Positions 1 through 5,594 of a stretch of DNA of 6,215 bases are shown one piece after another; the stretch's first letter is position 1, and the number at the start of each line of letters is the position of its first letter. Under the pieces are notes generated by a model. The model worked only from the letters and a program-made list of their open reading frames with translations. It did no database searches and had not been told where the DNA came from. A program made the position numbers and the translations under genes. The DNA lies in assembly GCA_027858145.1 (NCBI GenBank), contig JAQIDF010000220.1, forward strand, positions 1-6,215, in the 5' to 3' direction. The DNA comes from Prolixibacteraceae bacterium (lineage in GTDB: Bacteria; Bacteroidota; Bacteroidia; Bacteroidales; Prolixibacteraceae).

Positions 1-690
1 GTAGTTCTCCAGGTCAGCATCAAGCTGAGTGGTTAAATTTAACGCTGCTTCGTTTACATAACGTACGCTGTCGTATTCAAAATTGACAGATGGTGTAGCG
101 GCCTCAACAACCAGCAAAGCATTCACCCCTTCCGTTTCGCCCGACATTTTACCATTGACACCGAGTGTTGAAAAAAGATAATTGTATTTTTCGCTGTTGT
201 AAATAAAATCGAAATCAGTTACAACAATCTCGCTAAGTTGCAGTTTAAAAGGGGCTTTTCCTACTTCATCTTTCTTTTCTGCAACAGGCTGACTGGCTTT
301 GGCTATCGACCAGTTTACGCTTCCCGATTCTTTTTGAATCAGTTGCAGCAAGGCTTTATCGAGGCGCAATGATTTTATGAGCAAACCTTCGCTCCCAAAA
401 ACCGAACGAATATCAATCTGCGCCGAAAGATTTTGAAACGCGAAAAGCGTATCGCCGTCAAAATCATCAACCCCCACCACAGCCACATCGTTGAATGAAG
501 CATTTAAATCGGGAAAAGTCTTTAGCAACGAAAGCCGAAAACTACCGTAGCTGATTTCTGCATTTACATTTTCATGTGCTTTTTTTAAGATTGCGTCATT
601 GATTTTTCCTTTGAATGCGATTGGTATAAACACAATAGCCAATATCAAAACAAAAATTATAATGCCGGTTATTTTTAGGGATTTTTTCAT
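1..690 (-). CDS. AsmA-like family protein, N-terminal part (3' end outside window)
   Basis: An open frame of 230 codons runs from ATG at 690 to the left edge without a stop. The protein begins with a short basic stretch (MKKSLK) and one hydrophobic segment at about residues 7-26, so it is probably an inner-membrane anchor with the rest in the periplasm. After it comes the pattern usual for Bacteroidota AsmA-like proteins: KINDAILKKAHENVNAEI, then SYGSFRLSLLKTFPDLNASF at about 48-67, and a GSVNWSI motif at about 123-129 that matches the GxxNWxI signature of AsmA. AsmA/TamB-like proteins are thought to help outer-membrane lipid or protein homeostasis; the exact role of this one is unknown. Complete members are usually several hundred residues longer, so most of the gene is missing. 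There is no clear Shine-Dalgarno sequence before the ATG, which is common in this phylum. The family call is strong; the specific function is not known. Confidence 0.85.
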   Translation of the reverse strand, partial: MKKSLKITGIIIFVLILAIVFIPIAFKGKINDAILKKAHENVNAEISYGSFRLSLLKTFPDLNASFNDVAVVGVDDFDGDTLFAFQNLSAQIDIRSVFGSEGLLIKSLRLDKALLQLIQKESGSVNWSIAKASQPVAEKKDEVGKAPFKLQLSEIVVTDFDFIYNSEKYNYLFSTLGVNGKMSGETEGVNALLVVEAATPSVNFEYDSVRYVNEAALNLTTQLDADLENY

Positions 691-732
691 ATTCGTTCAA
701 ATTGTTTATTTATTAAGGCAACTCATAGCCTG

Positions 733-838
733 TCCCGTTTTTTCGGGATAACTCGCACAAAATTTAATTCCCGTTTCTCGTGACGAGCTATCCTTCTGTG
801 TAAAATTAATGCTAAAATTTTATGCTCGTTTCGTTATC
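733..838. repeat. Complex inverted-repeat element, copy A
   Basis: Three nested inverted pairs are visible. TCCCG at 733-737 pairs with CGGGA at 744-748 across a T6 loop. GGATAACTCG at 746-755 pairs with CGAGCTATCC at 784-793 with one mismatch. The outer arms GATAAC..CACAAAATTT (747-765) and AAATTTTATGCTCG..GTTATC (815-838) are complementary with a 5-base insertion and a few mismatches. CTCG-TGA-CGAG at 777-787 adds a small hairpin. Two blocks of this element recur at 2601-2656. It resembles a small non-coding palindromic (MITE-like) repeat; its family and copy number are unknown. Confidence 0.5.
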
Positions 839-977
839 TGCTTATCAGTTTAAATTGGTTATTTCTAAAAGACTGTACCCTCTGTCAGCCCTTCATAACA
901 TAGGTTGTTCCAACACTAGTTATTTTAATTTTAACAAATATTCAAATTTAGTTTATACTTCATTCATAATCTCACAA

Positions 978-999
978 AATCAAAACTGAATCAAGAAAC
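978..999. repeat. 22-bp direct repeat, copy 1
   Basis: This copy is identical over 22 bp to 1067-1088. It starts AATCAAAACTG and ends AATCAAGAAAC, so it is itself built from two related half-units. The two copies start 89 bp apart. Confidence 0.75.
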
Positions 1000-1066
1000 A
1001 GGCGCACACTTATATCGCTATATTTCAACTATTTATATAAATCCAACATATCAAATTGGTTTCATG

Positions 1067-1088
1067 AATCAAAACTGAATCAAGAAAC
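1067..1088. repeat. 22-bp direct repeat, copy 2
   Basis: This is the second exact copy of the 978-999 repeat. It ends 6 bp short of the stop codon of the AlbA_2/ATPase gene, so it lies at that gene's 3' edge. Outside the 22 bp the flanks of the two copies differ. Confidence 0.75.
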
Positions 1089-1094
1089 TTATCA

Positions 1095-2564
1095 TTATGC
1101 CCATATCGGTTCGTAACCACCTCTCGGATAATCAGGATCAGCAACCTTTATCACTTTTATTTCCAAAGCTTTTTTTATGACCAATGAGGCCTGAGCTGCA
1201 TTTCTTTTCTCTATACCGAAGCGCTCGCATAGGGTATTGTTTTTCATCTTATTGCCTTCCAAATACTTAATAATTGCATGCTGATAACAAGCACGTACCC
1301 GTTCGGTTACCGACATTTCTGCAAAGGTACGGGGAGCAAACAGAACAACACGCATAGCATCGTTCAATTCCTGAAATTTTGGCGGTGGCAATTGATGTAT
1401 CTCCACACTTATGATAACCTTATCTAAACCTGTGCCTTGTTCCTCGCAAAAATTCATTCGTCTCATAAGAGATGCCAATGCTTCATTGCGTGAACGGGGT
1501 GGTAAATCAATCATTCTTTCGGTTTGCACTAACGATTTACCGGGGTTAGTAATCTCCAACCTATTATTAAACAATTCCACTAAAGGTCCTGCTCCGCTAA
1601 TAGTAAAATCCTGATGAATCAGGGCGTTGGAAATGGTTTCACGAATAGCTATTTCGGGATACAACAAAAAAGACTTCCGTTGTGTGTTACCAATATGCTC
1701 GTTTACAGGCAATAAATTGTTAATGTACGAAACAATACCTTCAAAAGCCCTTGAATATCCCCGTTTATCGTCAATACGCTGTTTTATTGTAGATGCTTTA
1801 TTGTCTCCATCGTACGAAACAAATCGAATGCCTTTACGCTCCAACGAAATATCAAAATCATTGAGATTTTCGGCAAATAGTATTGCTCCTAAATTAGTGA
1901 CATTCCAATACTTGCCCACATCCTTCTTTATCAGGTAGTCAGCTTCCAGACGTTCTAAAACACCCACTTTATTATCAGGGAGGTTTTGACCAGTTAATTT
2001 AATATACGACGTATAATCCAACAATTTAACCACTTCATCGGCAGTAACAAAGGCTTTTGCCACAGATTTTTCCCAATTATAAGGACGTAAATTTGTAATA
2101 AGTTTTTGAAAATGTTCGGGATATTCCGATAAACGTGGCGTTGCACTTCCAATACGCACATAAGCTGTTTTATCAAATTCCACTGGTGTGTTAATGGCTG
2201 CAGGAATTTCAAGTAGAACCAAATTGCCATTGGGATGATTTACCGTACGAAAATTAAAAGTCAGCCGTGGTTGCAACATTTGAGTAAGCCACATAATAAA
2301 CACCTGATTGCCTACGGTTTTAGTTTCGGGATTAAATCTTGCACCTACGATTTTTTTTGTATCATCTTCAATTCCCCAAAGCACATAACCAAAATCCTGT
2401 TGCTCAATGCGGGCTGCATTCGACAGAGCTGATACTAATTTACCAATCATTTCTTTGCTGTCGTTATTATGCTTAAACTCCACGCAGGTATGCTCATCGT
2501 TTTCAAACAACAGATTGTTGACCAGAGTTATATCGCGTAATTTTTGTATTTTTTGTTCATTCAT
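1095..2564 (-). CDS. Schlafen/AlbA_2 domain protein with GHKL-like ATPase C-terminus
   Basis: The 489-residue protein has an N-terminal AlbA_2 (Schlafen-type) domain at about residues 20-155, with the acidic motif E24..VE29FK31, the helix KLVSALSNA (42-50) and GYVLWGIEDD (59-68). A winged-helix-like segment (VLERLEADYLI..WNVTNLGAILFA, about 200-231) follows. Next is a GHKL/RecG-C-like ATPase region with an N-box RETISNALIHQDF (308-320), NPGKSL (340-345) and the glycine motif EEQGTGLDKV (374-383). A second helix-turn-helix-like stretch ends the protein (about 425-475). In this family AlbA_2 is linked to nucleic-acid binding or RNA cleavage, and many members are uncharacterised regulators or accessory genes. 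The frame extends to a GTG at 2609, but that start lies inside the repeat at 2601-2656; ATG at 2564 (MNEQKIQKLR) is preferred. Neither start has a clear ribosome site. It lies 139 bp downstream of cinA with no obvious terminator between, so read-through is possible. RNase, DNA-binding or defence activity is inference. Confidence 0.88.
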   Translation of the reverse strand: MNEQKIQKLRDITLVNNLLFENDEHTCVEFKHNNDSKEMIGKLVSALSNAARIEQQDFGYVLWGIEDDTKKIVGARFNPETKTVGNQVFIMWLTQMLQPRLTFNFRTVNHPNGNLVLLEIPAAINTPVEFDKTAYVRIGSATPRLSEYPEHFQKLITNLRPYNWEKSVAKAFVTADEVVKLLDYTSYIKLTGQNLPDNKVGVLERLEADYLIKKDVGKYWNVTNLGAILFAENLNDFDISLERKGIRFVSYDGDNKASTIKQRIDDKRGYSRAFEGIVSYINNLLPVNEHIGNTQRKSFLLYPEIAIRETISNALIHQDFTISGAGPLVELFNNRLEITNPGKSLVQTERMIDLPPRSRNEALASLMRRMNFCEEQGTGLDKVIISVEIHQLPPPKFQELNDAMRVVLFAPRTFAEMSVTERVRACYQHAIIKYLEGNKMKNNTLCERFGIEKRNAAQASLVIKKALEIKVIKVADPDYPRGGYEPIWA

Positions 2565-2600
2565 ACTATTAAAACTTTTATTTTCAATGGCATAGTATAG

Positions 2601-2656
2601 AACTCGCACAAAATTTAATCCATCCTCTTGGTTGTGAATTTTTACATGCTCGTTTC
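2601..2656. repeat. Partial copy B of the 733-838 repeat element
   Basis: AACTCGCACAAAATTTAAT at 2601-2619 is identical to 750-768, and ATGCTCGTTTC at 2646-2656 is identical to 822-832, in the same order and orientation. The interior is shorter (block starts 45 bp apart rather than 72) and diverged. This copy lies in the leader of the AlbA_2/ATPase gene and contains the GTG at 2609-2607 that would otherwise extend that frame. It is probably a degenerate or partly deleted member of the same repeat family. Confidence 0.6.
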
Positions 2657-2703
2657 ATATTGTCAAGACCTTTGATTCTTGCTGTTTTATATAATATAGC
2701 AGA

Positions 2704-3945
2704 CTATTCATCGACCAACACCAACCTTAACATATTCAGCGCGGTTTGTGAAGAACGTATTATATTGCGTTCGCGGTTATGACTAAATGAATATTTCCGG
2801 GCAATGGTTTCATTTGGTGATGCAACAGCAATCCAAACGGTACCTACCGGTTTATCGGCTGTACCGCCGGTTGGTCCGGCAATGCCTGATGTGGCAACCG
2901 AATAATCTGCATTCAGGTTTTCTCGTACCCTTTCGGCCATTTGTTTAACAACCTGCTCGCTAACAGCTCCGTATTCTTCAATATCTTTCTCTTCTACTTT
3001 CAGAACGCCTATCTTCACTTCGTTGGCATAAGCCACAATCGAACCTTTAAACCATTCTGAGCATCCCGGTTCCGAAGTGATCGAGTGGGCAATTTGTCCG
3101 CCGGTACAACTTTCAGCCGTAGCAACAGTAGTTTTTTTGCCAACAAGCAACTTTCCTACCACGCCAGCCAATGTATCGTTGTCGTAACCAAAAATAGCTT
3201 CTGGAATCATCTTCTTCAGCTTTACAATTTCAGCTTCAATTGATTTCTTCAATTGTGCTTCGTCATTGCCAAAGGCTGAAAAACGTAATCGAATTTGTCC
3301 CGGATTTGGCAAGTAAGCAAGATGAATATATTCAGGCAGGGCATTTTCCCATTCTTCAAGCCTTTCAGCCAGAATGGACTCGGGAATACCAATAGTATGA
3401 ACGGTTTTATGCACAATAACTCCGCCGCCGTTTTTGTCTTTTAGCCCGGGCAAAACTGCCGTTTGCATTATCTCTTTCATTTCGAAAGGTACGCCCGGCA
3501 TCGAAACAAATATTTTGTCGTTGTGCTCGAACAACATGCCCGGTGCTGTACCTGCCGGGTTATGCAAAACTTCACAACATTCAGGCACCAGTGCCTGATC
3601 TTTATTAAGCTGGTTTACACCCAGCCCGCGTTTCTTGAAAAAAGCGGTTACATGGTATAAAGTAGGCTGATGCGTAATTAGTTCTGAATTAAAATATTCA
3701 GCCAGTACTTTTTTTGTACGATCGTCTTTCGTGGGGCCAAGCCCACCGGTAATTAATATCACATCAGCTCGCAACTGTGCATCATCGAGGGCATTCACCA
3801 AATCCACGGGGGTATCGGATATTGTGGTAATTTGAGTAACTCCTACACCTATTTTATTCAATTCCCCGGCCATCCATGCCGAGTTTGTATCTACAATCTG
3901 ACCAATTAACATTTCATCGCCAATTGTTATTATTTCTGCTTTCAT
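2704..3945 (-). CDS. cinA: CinA family protein: nucleotide-salvage NMN amidohydrolase
   Basis: The 413-residue product is a full-length two-domain CinA. The N-terminal MoCF/COG1058 domain starts at the family-typical MKAEIITIGDEMLIGQIVDT and carries GGLGPTKDD at 67-75 and MPGVPFEM at 149-156. The C-terminal PncC-like domain carries AESCTGG at 277-283, GSIVAYANEVK at 301-311 and TSGIAGPTGG at 352-361. In characterised relatives the C-terminal domain deamidates nicotinamide mononucleotide to nicotinate mononucleotide in cytoplasmic pyridine-nucleotide salvage, and the N-terminal domain hydrolyses ADP-ribose. S279, Y306 and K311 are the likely active-site residues by spacing, and nothing key looks lost. 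The old name 'competence/damage-inducible' comes from Gram-positive cinA-recA operons; no recA is adjacent here. The start is supported by family alignment and by GAGG just upstream. It stands alone after a 613-bp gap. Confidence 0.96.
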   Translation of the reverse strand: MKAEIITIGDEMLIGQIVDTNSAWMAGELNKIGVGVTQITTISDTPVDLVNALDDAQLRADVILITGGLGPTKDDRTKKVLAEYFNSELITHQPTLYHVTAFFKKRGLGVNQLNKDQALVPECCEVLHNPAGTAPGMLFEHNDKIFVSMPGVPFEMKEIMQTAVLPGLKDKNGGGVIVHKTVHTIGIPESILAERLEEWENALPEYIHLAYLPNPGQIRLRFSAFGNDEAQLKKSIEAEIVKLKKMIPEAIFGYDNDTLAGVVGKLLVGKKTTVATAESCTGGQIAHSITSEPGCSEWFKGSIVAYANEVKIGVLKVEEKDIEEYGAVSEQVVKQMAERVRENLNADYSVATSGIAGPTGGTADKPVGTVWIAVASPNETIARKYSFSHNRERNIIRSSQTALNMLRLVLVDE

Positions 3946-3949
3946 AATG

Positions 3950-3953
3950 CCTC
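3950..3953 (-). promoter_or_regulatory. Shine-Dalgarno-like GAGG before cinA
   Basis: On the minus strand GAGG lies four bases before the cinA ATG (GAGG-CATT-ATG). The spacing is short but usable. It is the clearest ribosome-site-like sequence in the window, where the other genes have A-rich leaders without one. Confidence 0.45.
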
Positions 3954-4040
3954 AAAAATATAAAATATTCTGCATGAGTACAGAAATGGTTTACCTGATG
4001 TTTGTTAAAAAAGGTTATAGGAACTTCCTTCTTCATGGCG

Positions 4041-4063
4041 CAACAATTTTTGTTGATTAATCA
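4041..4063. repeat. Hairpin CAACAA/TTGTTG overlapping the palindrome TGATTAATCA
   Basis: CAACAA at 4041-4046 pairs with TTGTTG at 4050-4055 across a TTT loop, and the perfect 10-bp palindrome TGATTAATCA occupies 4054-4063. They lie about 100 bp upstream of the cinA start. The palindrome could be an operator half-site pair, but an AT-rich 10-mer can also occur by chance. Confidence 0.35.
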
Positions 4064-4092
4064 GGTGTGGCAATCACGACTGGGGGTTAGTT

Positions 4093-4112
4093 ATTGGTCA
4101 TTGGTCATTGGT
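4093..4112. repeat. 7-bp tandem repeat (ATTGGTC), nearly three units
   Basis: ATTGGTC occurs at 4093-4099 and 4100-4106, followed by ATTGGT at 4107-4112. Degenerate relatives such as AATGGTCATT continue to about 4135. It is a short low-complexity microsatellite. Confidence 0.7.
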
Positions 4113-4185
4113 GAAATTGTGAAATGGTCATTTGTAATTAGTTAATAGTGATTAGCGGGTTGGATATTGGTTGATTAGTTCCAAT

Positions 4186-4202
4186 CAATCCCGGCGGGAT
4201 TG
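4186..4202. repeat. GC-rich palindrome CAATCCCGGCGGGATTG
   Basis: CAATCCCG and CGGGATTG are exact inverted arms around one central base. The sequence would fold as a 7-bp stem with a GGC loop. It has no T-run next to it, so it is not an obvious terminator. Confidence 0.6.
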
Positions 4203-4237
4203 CATGTCTGTAGAACTTATTAGCAGTTTATCAATTG

Positions 4238-4257
4238 CCCCGGCTTTTAAGTCGGGG
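4238..4257. repeat. REP-like hairpin CCCCGGCTT..AAGTCGGGG
   Basis: The 9-bp arms at 4238-4246 and 4249-4257 are complementary except for one G-T position, which would wobble-pair in RNA. Short palindromes of the CCCCGxCTTTxAGTCGGGG type recur between genes in many Bacteroidota genomes, and this looks like a member. Mobilisation by a REP-associated transposase is known for such elements elsewhere; no such gene lies here. Confidence 0.5.
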
Positions 4258-4280
4258 GACAAAGGTTCGCCCCTTTCTTC

Positions 4281-4330
4281 CCCGGCCAACCGGTGTTATT
4301 GATAAATGCGGCATGGTAAACATGGCCGGG
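4281..4330. repeat. Inverted repeat CCCGGCCA/TGGCCGGG with 34-bp centre
   Basis: CCCGGCCA at 4281-4288 is the exact reverse complement of TGGCCGGG at 4323-4330. It shares the CCCGGC core with the two palindromes just to the left, so the three may belong to one decayed element. Confidence 0.45.
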
Positions 4331-4376
4331 ACATATTCTTTTGCACCAGAAGGGTAAAAACCTCAAACATATTTGC

Positions 4377-4402
4377 AAAAAAAAACAGGTTGAAAACCTG
4401 TT
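4377..4402 (-). terminator. Intrinsic terminator (third and best of three tandem hairpins)
   Basis: On the minus strand AACAGGTT-TTC-AACCTGTT forms a perfect 8-bp stem and is followed directly by seven more Ts. The orientation fits termination of transcripts from the kinase gene, whose stop lies about 160 bp upstream. The stem is AT-rich at its base, so strength is uncertain. Confidence 0.6.
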
Positions 4403-4410
4403 CTCCTCTT

Positions 4411-4435
4411 AAAAAAAACAGGGTAAAAACCTGTT
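4411..4435 (-). terminator. Intrinsic terminator-like hairpin (second of three)
   Basis: On the minus strand AACAGG pairs with CCTGTT across a 7-base loop and is followed by six further Ts. It is a repeat of the hairpin at 4377-4402, offset by 33 bp. Confidence 0.5.
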
Positions 4436-4443
4436 GTCCTCTT

Positions 4444-4467
4444 AAAAAAACGGGGTAGAAACCTGTT
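4444..4467 (-). terminator. Degraded terminator-like hairpin (first of three)
   Basis: The minus-strand arms AACAGG and CCCGTT pair with one mismatch across a loop, followed by five further Ts. It is the first hairpin met by a transcript from the kinase gene and the weakest of the three. A fourth, further decayed core (AGGGTAAAAACCT on the plus strand) lies at 4351-4363 and lacks the outer arms. Confidence 0.35.
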
Positions 4468-4533
4468 GTCCGTTTAGCACTTTTATTTGAAACCACAACC
4501 TACAATATTTGACCATGCCTCGGCATTTATGAA

Positions 4534-4563
4534 CCTCAACCTTAGCCTTAGCCTTAACCTAAC
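4534..4563. repeat. Hexamer tandem array (CCTTAG-like) overlapping the kinase stop codon
   Basis: Successive plus-strand hexamers read CCTCAA, CCTTAG, CCTTAG, CCTTAA, CCTAAC. The last one includes the TAG stop of the kinase gene (4559-4561 on the minus strand). The array is telomere-like in pattern only; it is a microsatellite at a gene end. Confidence 0.65.
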
Positions 4564-5440
4564 AATACCGTCTCATTATTTCAAGCGCCTGCTGTTTGTA
4601 TCCTCCACCAAAAATCAAATAGTGGTTCAATACATGGTATAGTTGATAGACAAGGTTCCGTTCGCGCCATCCGTCATCCAGAGGAAAGGCTTCGTTATAG
4701 GCATCGAAAACACGTTGCGAAAAACCACCAAACATGGTCATGATTCCCATTTCAAATTCGCGATCGCAGTACGATGCAGCCGGGTCGATAAAAGCCGGCC
4801 CTTTGTCGGTATCCATGTAATTTCCTCCCCACAAATCACCATGAATAAGCGAAGGCTGTGAATTGTAATTAAACATCCATTCTACATTTTGAATGAAATC
4901 TTCAAAAAGCAACTGATCTGAATCATCCCAAGAGCGGTATTCTTCTATTAAACTGATAAGATGTCCTACCCTGTTTTCAACATAAAAATCGAACCAGTTT
5001 GTTTTAAAAGTATTATCCTGAAGGGTTTCGCCACAATAATTATCGTGGTAAAAACCATATTCATCGTTTGTAACCTTATGCAGCTGTGCCAGGCCATACC
5101 CCATCCGTTCATCACGGTTTTTTGAGCTCCCAGGCTGCAAGTAACTGGTTAACAGATATCCTGGTGTATTATCAATTTTCTTGTGCAGCAACGGCTTGGG
5201 AAAAAGCACATATTCGTTGTTCGATTTGTGAAATTCTTTCAGGGCTTCAGCTTCACGTTCAAACATATCATCTGGTCCGCTGGCATTCCATTTCAAAAAA
5301 AACGAGCCATGGTTAGTGTCGAGTTTTAGTGCATTGTTAATACATCCTCCACCAAGCGTGCTATAATTTTTAATTTCAAGCACTTTTCTATACCTCTCAC
5401 GAAACTGGCTGATAAGATGTTGAAATAATTCATGTTCCAT
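4559..5440 (-). CDS. Fructosamine kinase family protein
   Basis: The 293-residue length is typical of fructosamine-3-kinase family proteins. Visible motifs are the glycine-rich loop LGGGCINN (29-36), the ATP-binding lysine in FFLKW (K50), the helix glutamates in MFEREAEAL (59-67), the catalytic loop HGDLWGGN (200-207, with D202 as likely base) and the metal-binding IDPA (218-221, D219). Family members are cytoplasmic enzymes that phosphorylate sugars attached to protein amines (fructosamines or ribulosamines) on the third carbon, making the adduct fall off; the exact substrate cannot be read here. The start is ATG at 5440, preceded by an A-rich leader without a clear ribosome site. The gene is transcribed away from mnmA across a 154-bp spacer and is followed by tandem terminator-like hairpins, so it is probably monocistronic. 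All key residues are present. The alternative is another aminoglycoside-phosphotransferase-like small-molecule kinase, less likely given HGDLWGGN. Confidence 0.93.
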   Translation of the reverse strand: MEHELFQHLISQFRERYRKVLEIKNYSTLGGGCINNALKLDTNHGSFFLKWNASGPDDMFEREAEALKEFHKSNNEYVLFPKPLLHKKIDNTPGYLLTSYLQPGSSKNRDERMGYGLAQLHKVTNDEYGFYHDNYCGETLQDNTFKTNWFDFYVENRVGHLISLIEEYRSWDDSDQLLFEDFIQNVEWMFNYNSQPSLIHGDLWGGNYMDTDKGPAFIDPAASYCDREFEMGIMTMFGGFSQRVFDAYNEAFPLDDGWRERNLVYQLYHVLNHYLIFGGGYKQQALEIMRRYC

Positions 5441-5512
5441 ATTTCTAATTATTTTTTATACGTTCAATTCATCGGAAAATAAAAATAACAAAAGACATTT
5501 CCTAATGATTAT

Positions 5513-5520
5513 CAAATGTA
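5513..5520 (-). promoter_or_regulatory. Possible -7 promoter element for the kinase gene
   Basis: On the minus strand TACATTTG matches the Bacteroidota -7 consensus TAnnTTTG exactly and would give a leader of about 65 bases. No TTTG or TTG is found 17-23 bp upstream, so half of the promoter is unsupported. Confidence 0.3.
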
Positions 5521-5546
5521 CAGCCAACTTCTTTATTTCAGATATT

Positions 5547-5575
5547 TTTGTCTTTAATATTTTTATGTACTTTTG
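5547..5575 (+). promoter_or_regulatory. Bacteroidota-type promoter for mnmA
   Basis: TTTG at 5547-5550 and TACTTTTG at 5568-5575 match the -33 (TTTG) and -7 (TAnnTTTG) consensus with a 17-bp spacer, within the known range. Transcription would begin around 5580-5585, leaving a leader of only about 10-15 bases. That would put the in-frame ATG at 5565 upstream of the transcript and so supports ATG 5595 as the mnmA start. Confidence 0.6.
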
Positions 5576-5594
5576 CATCAAATTTATAAATGAT

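Larger units (their letters stand above)
691..1094. other. Gene-free spacer between the asmA-like gene and the AlbA_2/ATPase gene
   Basis: No convincing coding frame was seen on either strand. The spacer holds the inverted-repeat element at 733-838 and two copies of a 22-bp direct repeat at 978-999 and 1067-1088. The stretch 839-977 is AT-rich and shows nothing clear apart from an isolated minus-strand TAAATTTG at 943-950, which fits the Bacteroidota -7 consensus but has no well-spaced -33 partner and lies over 250 bp from the asmA-like start. No strong terminator was found just after the AlbA_2/ATPase stop at 1095. Confidence 0.7.
3946..4558. other. Repeat-rich gene-free region between the kinase gene and cinA
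   Basis: No credible gene was found in these 613 bp. A 66-codon minus-strand frame at 4296-4496 exists only because it reads through the tandem hairpins, giving a repetitive VFTLFFLRG pattern. From left to right the region holds a hairpin plus palindrome (4041-4063), a 7-bp tandem repeat (4093-4112), three GC-rich inverted repeats (4186-4330), three terminator-like hairpins (4377-4467) and a hexamer array (4534-4563). The density of short palindromes suggests a landing site for small repetitive elements. Confidence 0.7.

Noticed and set aside
1627..1938. 103-codon plus-strand open frame inside the AlbA_2/ATPase gene
   Set aside because: It is antisense to a well-supported protein with recognisable motifs and has no family resemblance of its own.
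2660..2703. Possible terminator after cinA in the TATAATATAGCAG region
   Set aside because: Only about four base pairs of stem (TGCT/AGCA) with mismatches inside and no T-run in the right place.
3953..3960. Minus-strand TATTTTTG, a perfect TAnnTTTG match, as a cinA promoter
   Set aside because: Transcription would begin within one or two bases of the ATG and would remove the GAGG site, which overlaps the box; no good -33 element is present. Probably a chance AT-rich match.
4351..4467. Possible CRISPR array (repeats with 32-36 bp period)
   Set aside because: The repeated hairpin and the intervening sequence are both similar from unit to unit, so there are no unique spacers, and no cas gene is nearby.
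4296..4496. 66-codon minus-strand open frame in the repeat-rich region
   Set aside because: Its repetitive Phe/Leu-rich sequence is a by-product of reading through the tandem hairpins, and it has no family resemblance or ribosome site.
5565..5594. Upstream in-frame ATG for mnmA at 5565
   Set aside because: It would add ten non-conserved residues and lies upstream of the predicted transcript start; MSKGKVLLCMSGG from 5595 fits the family.
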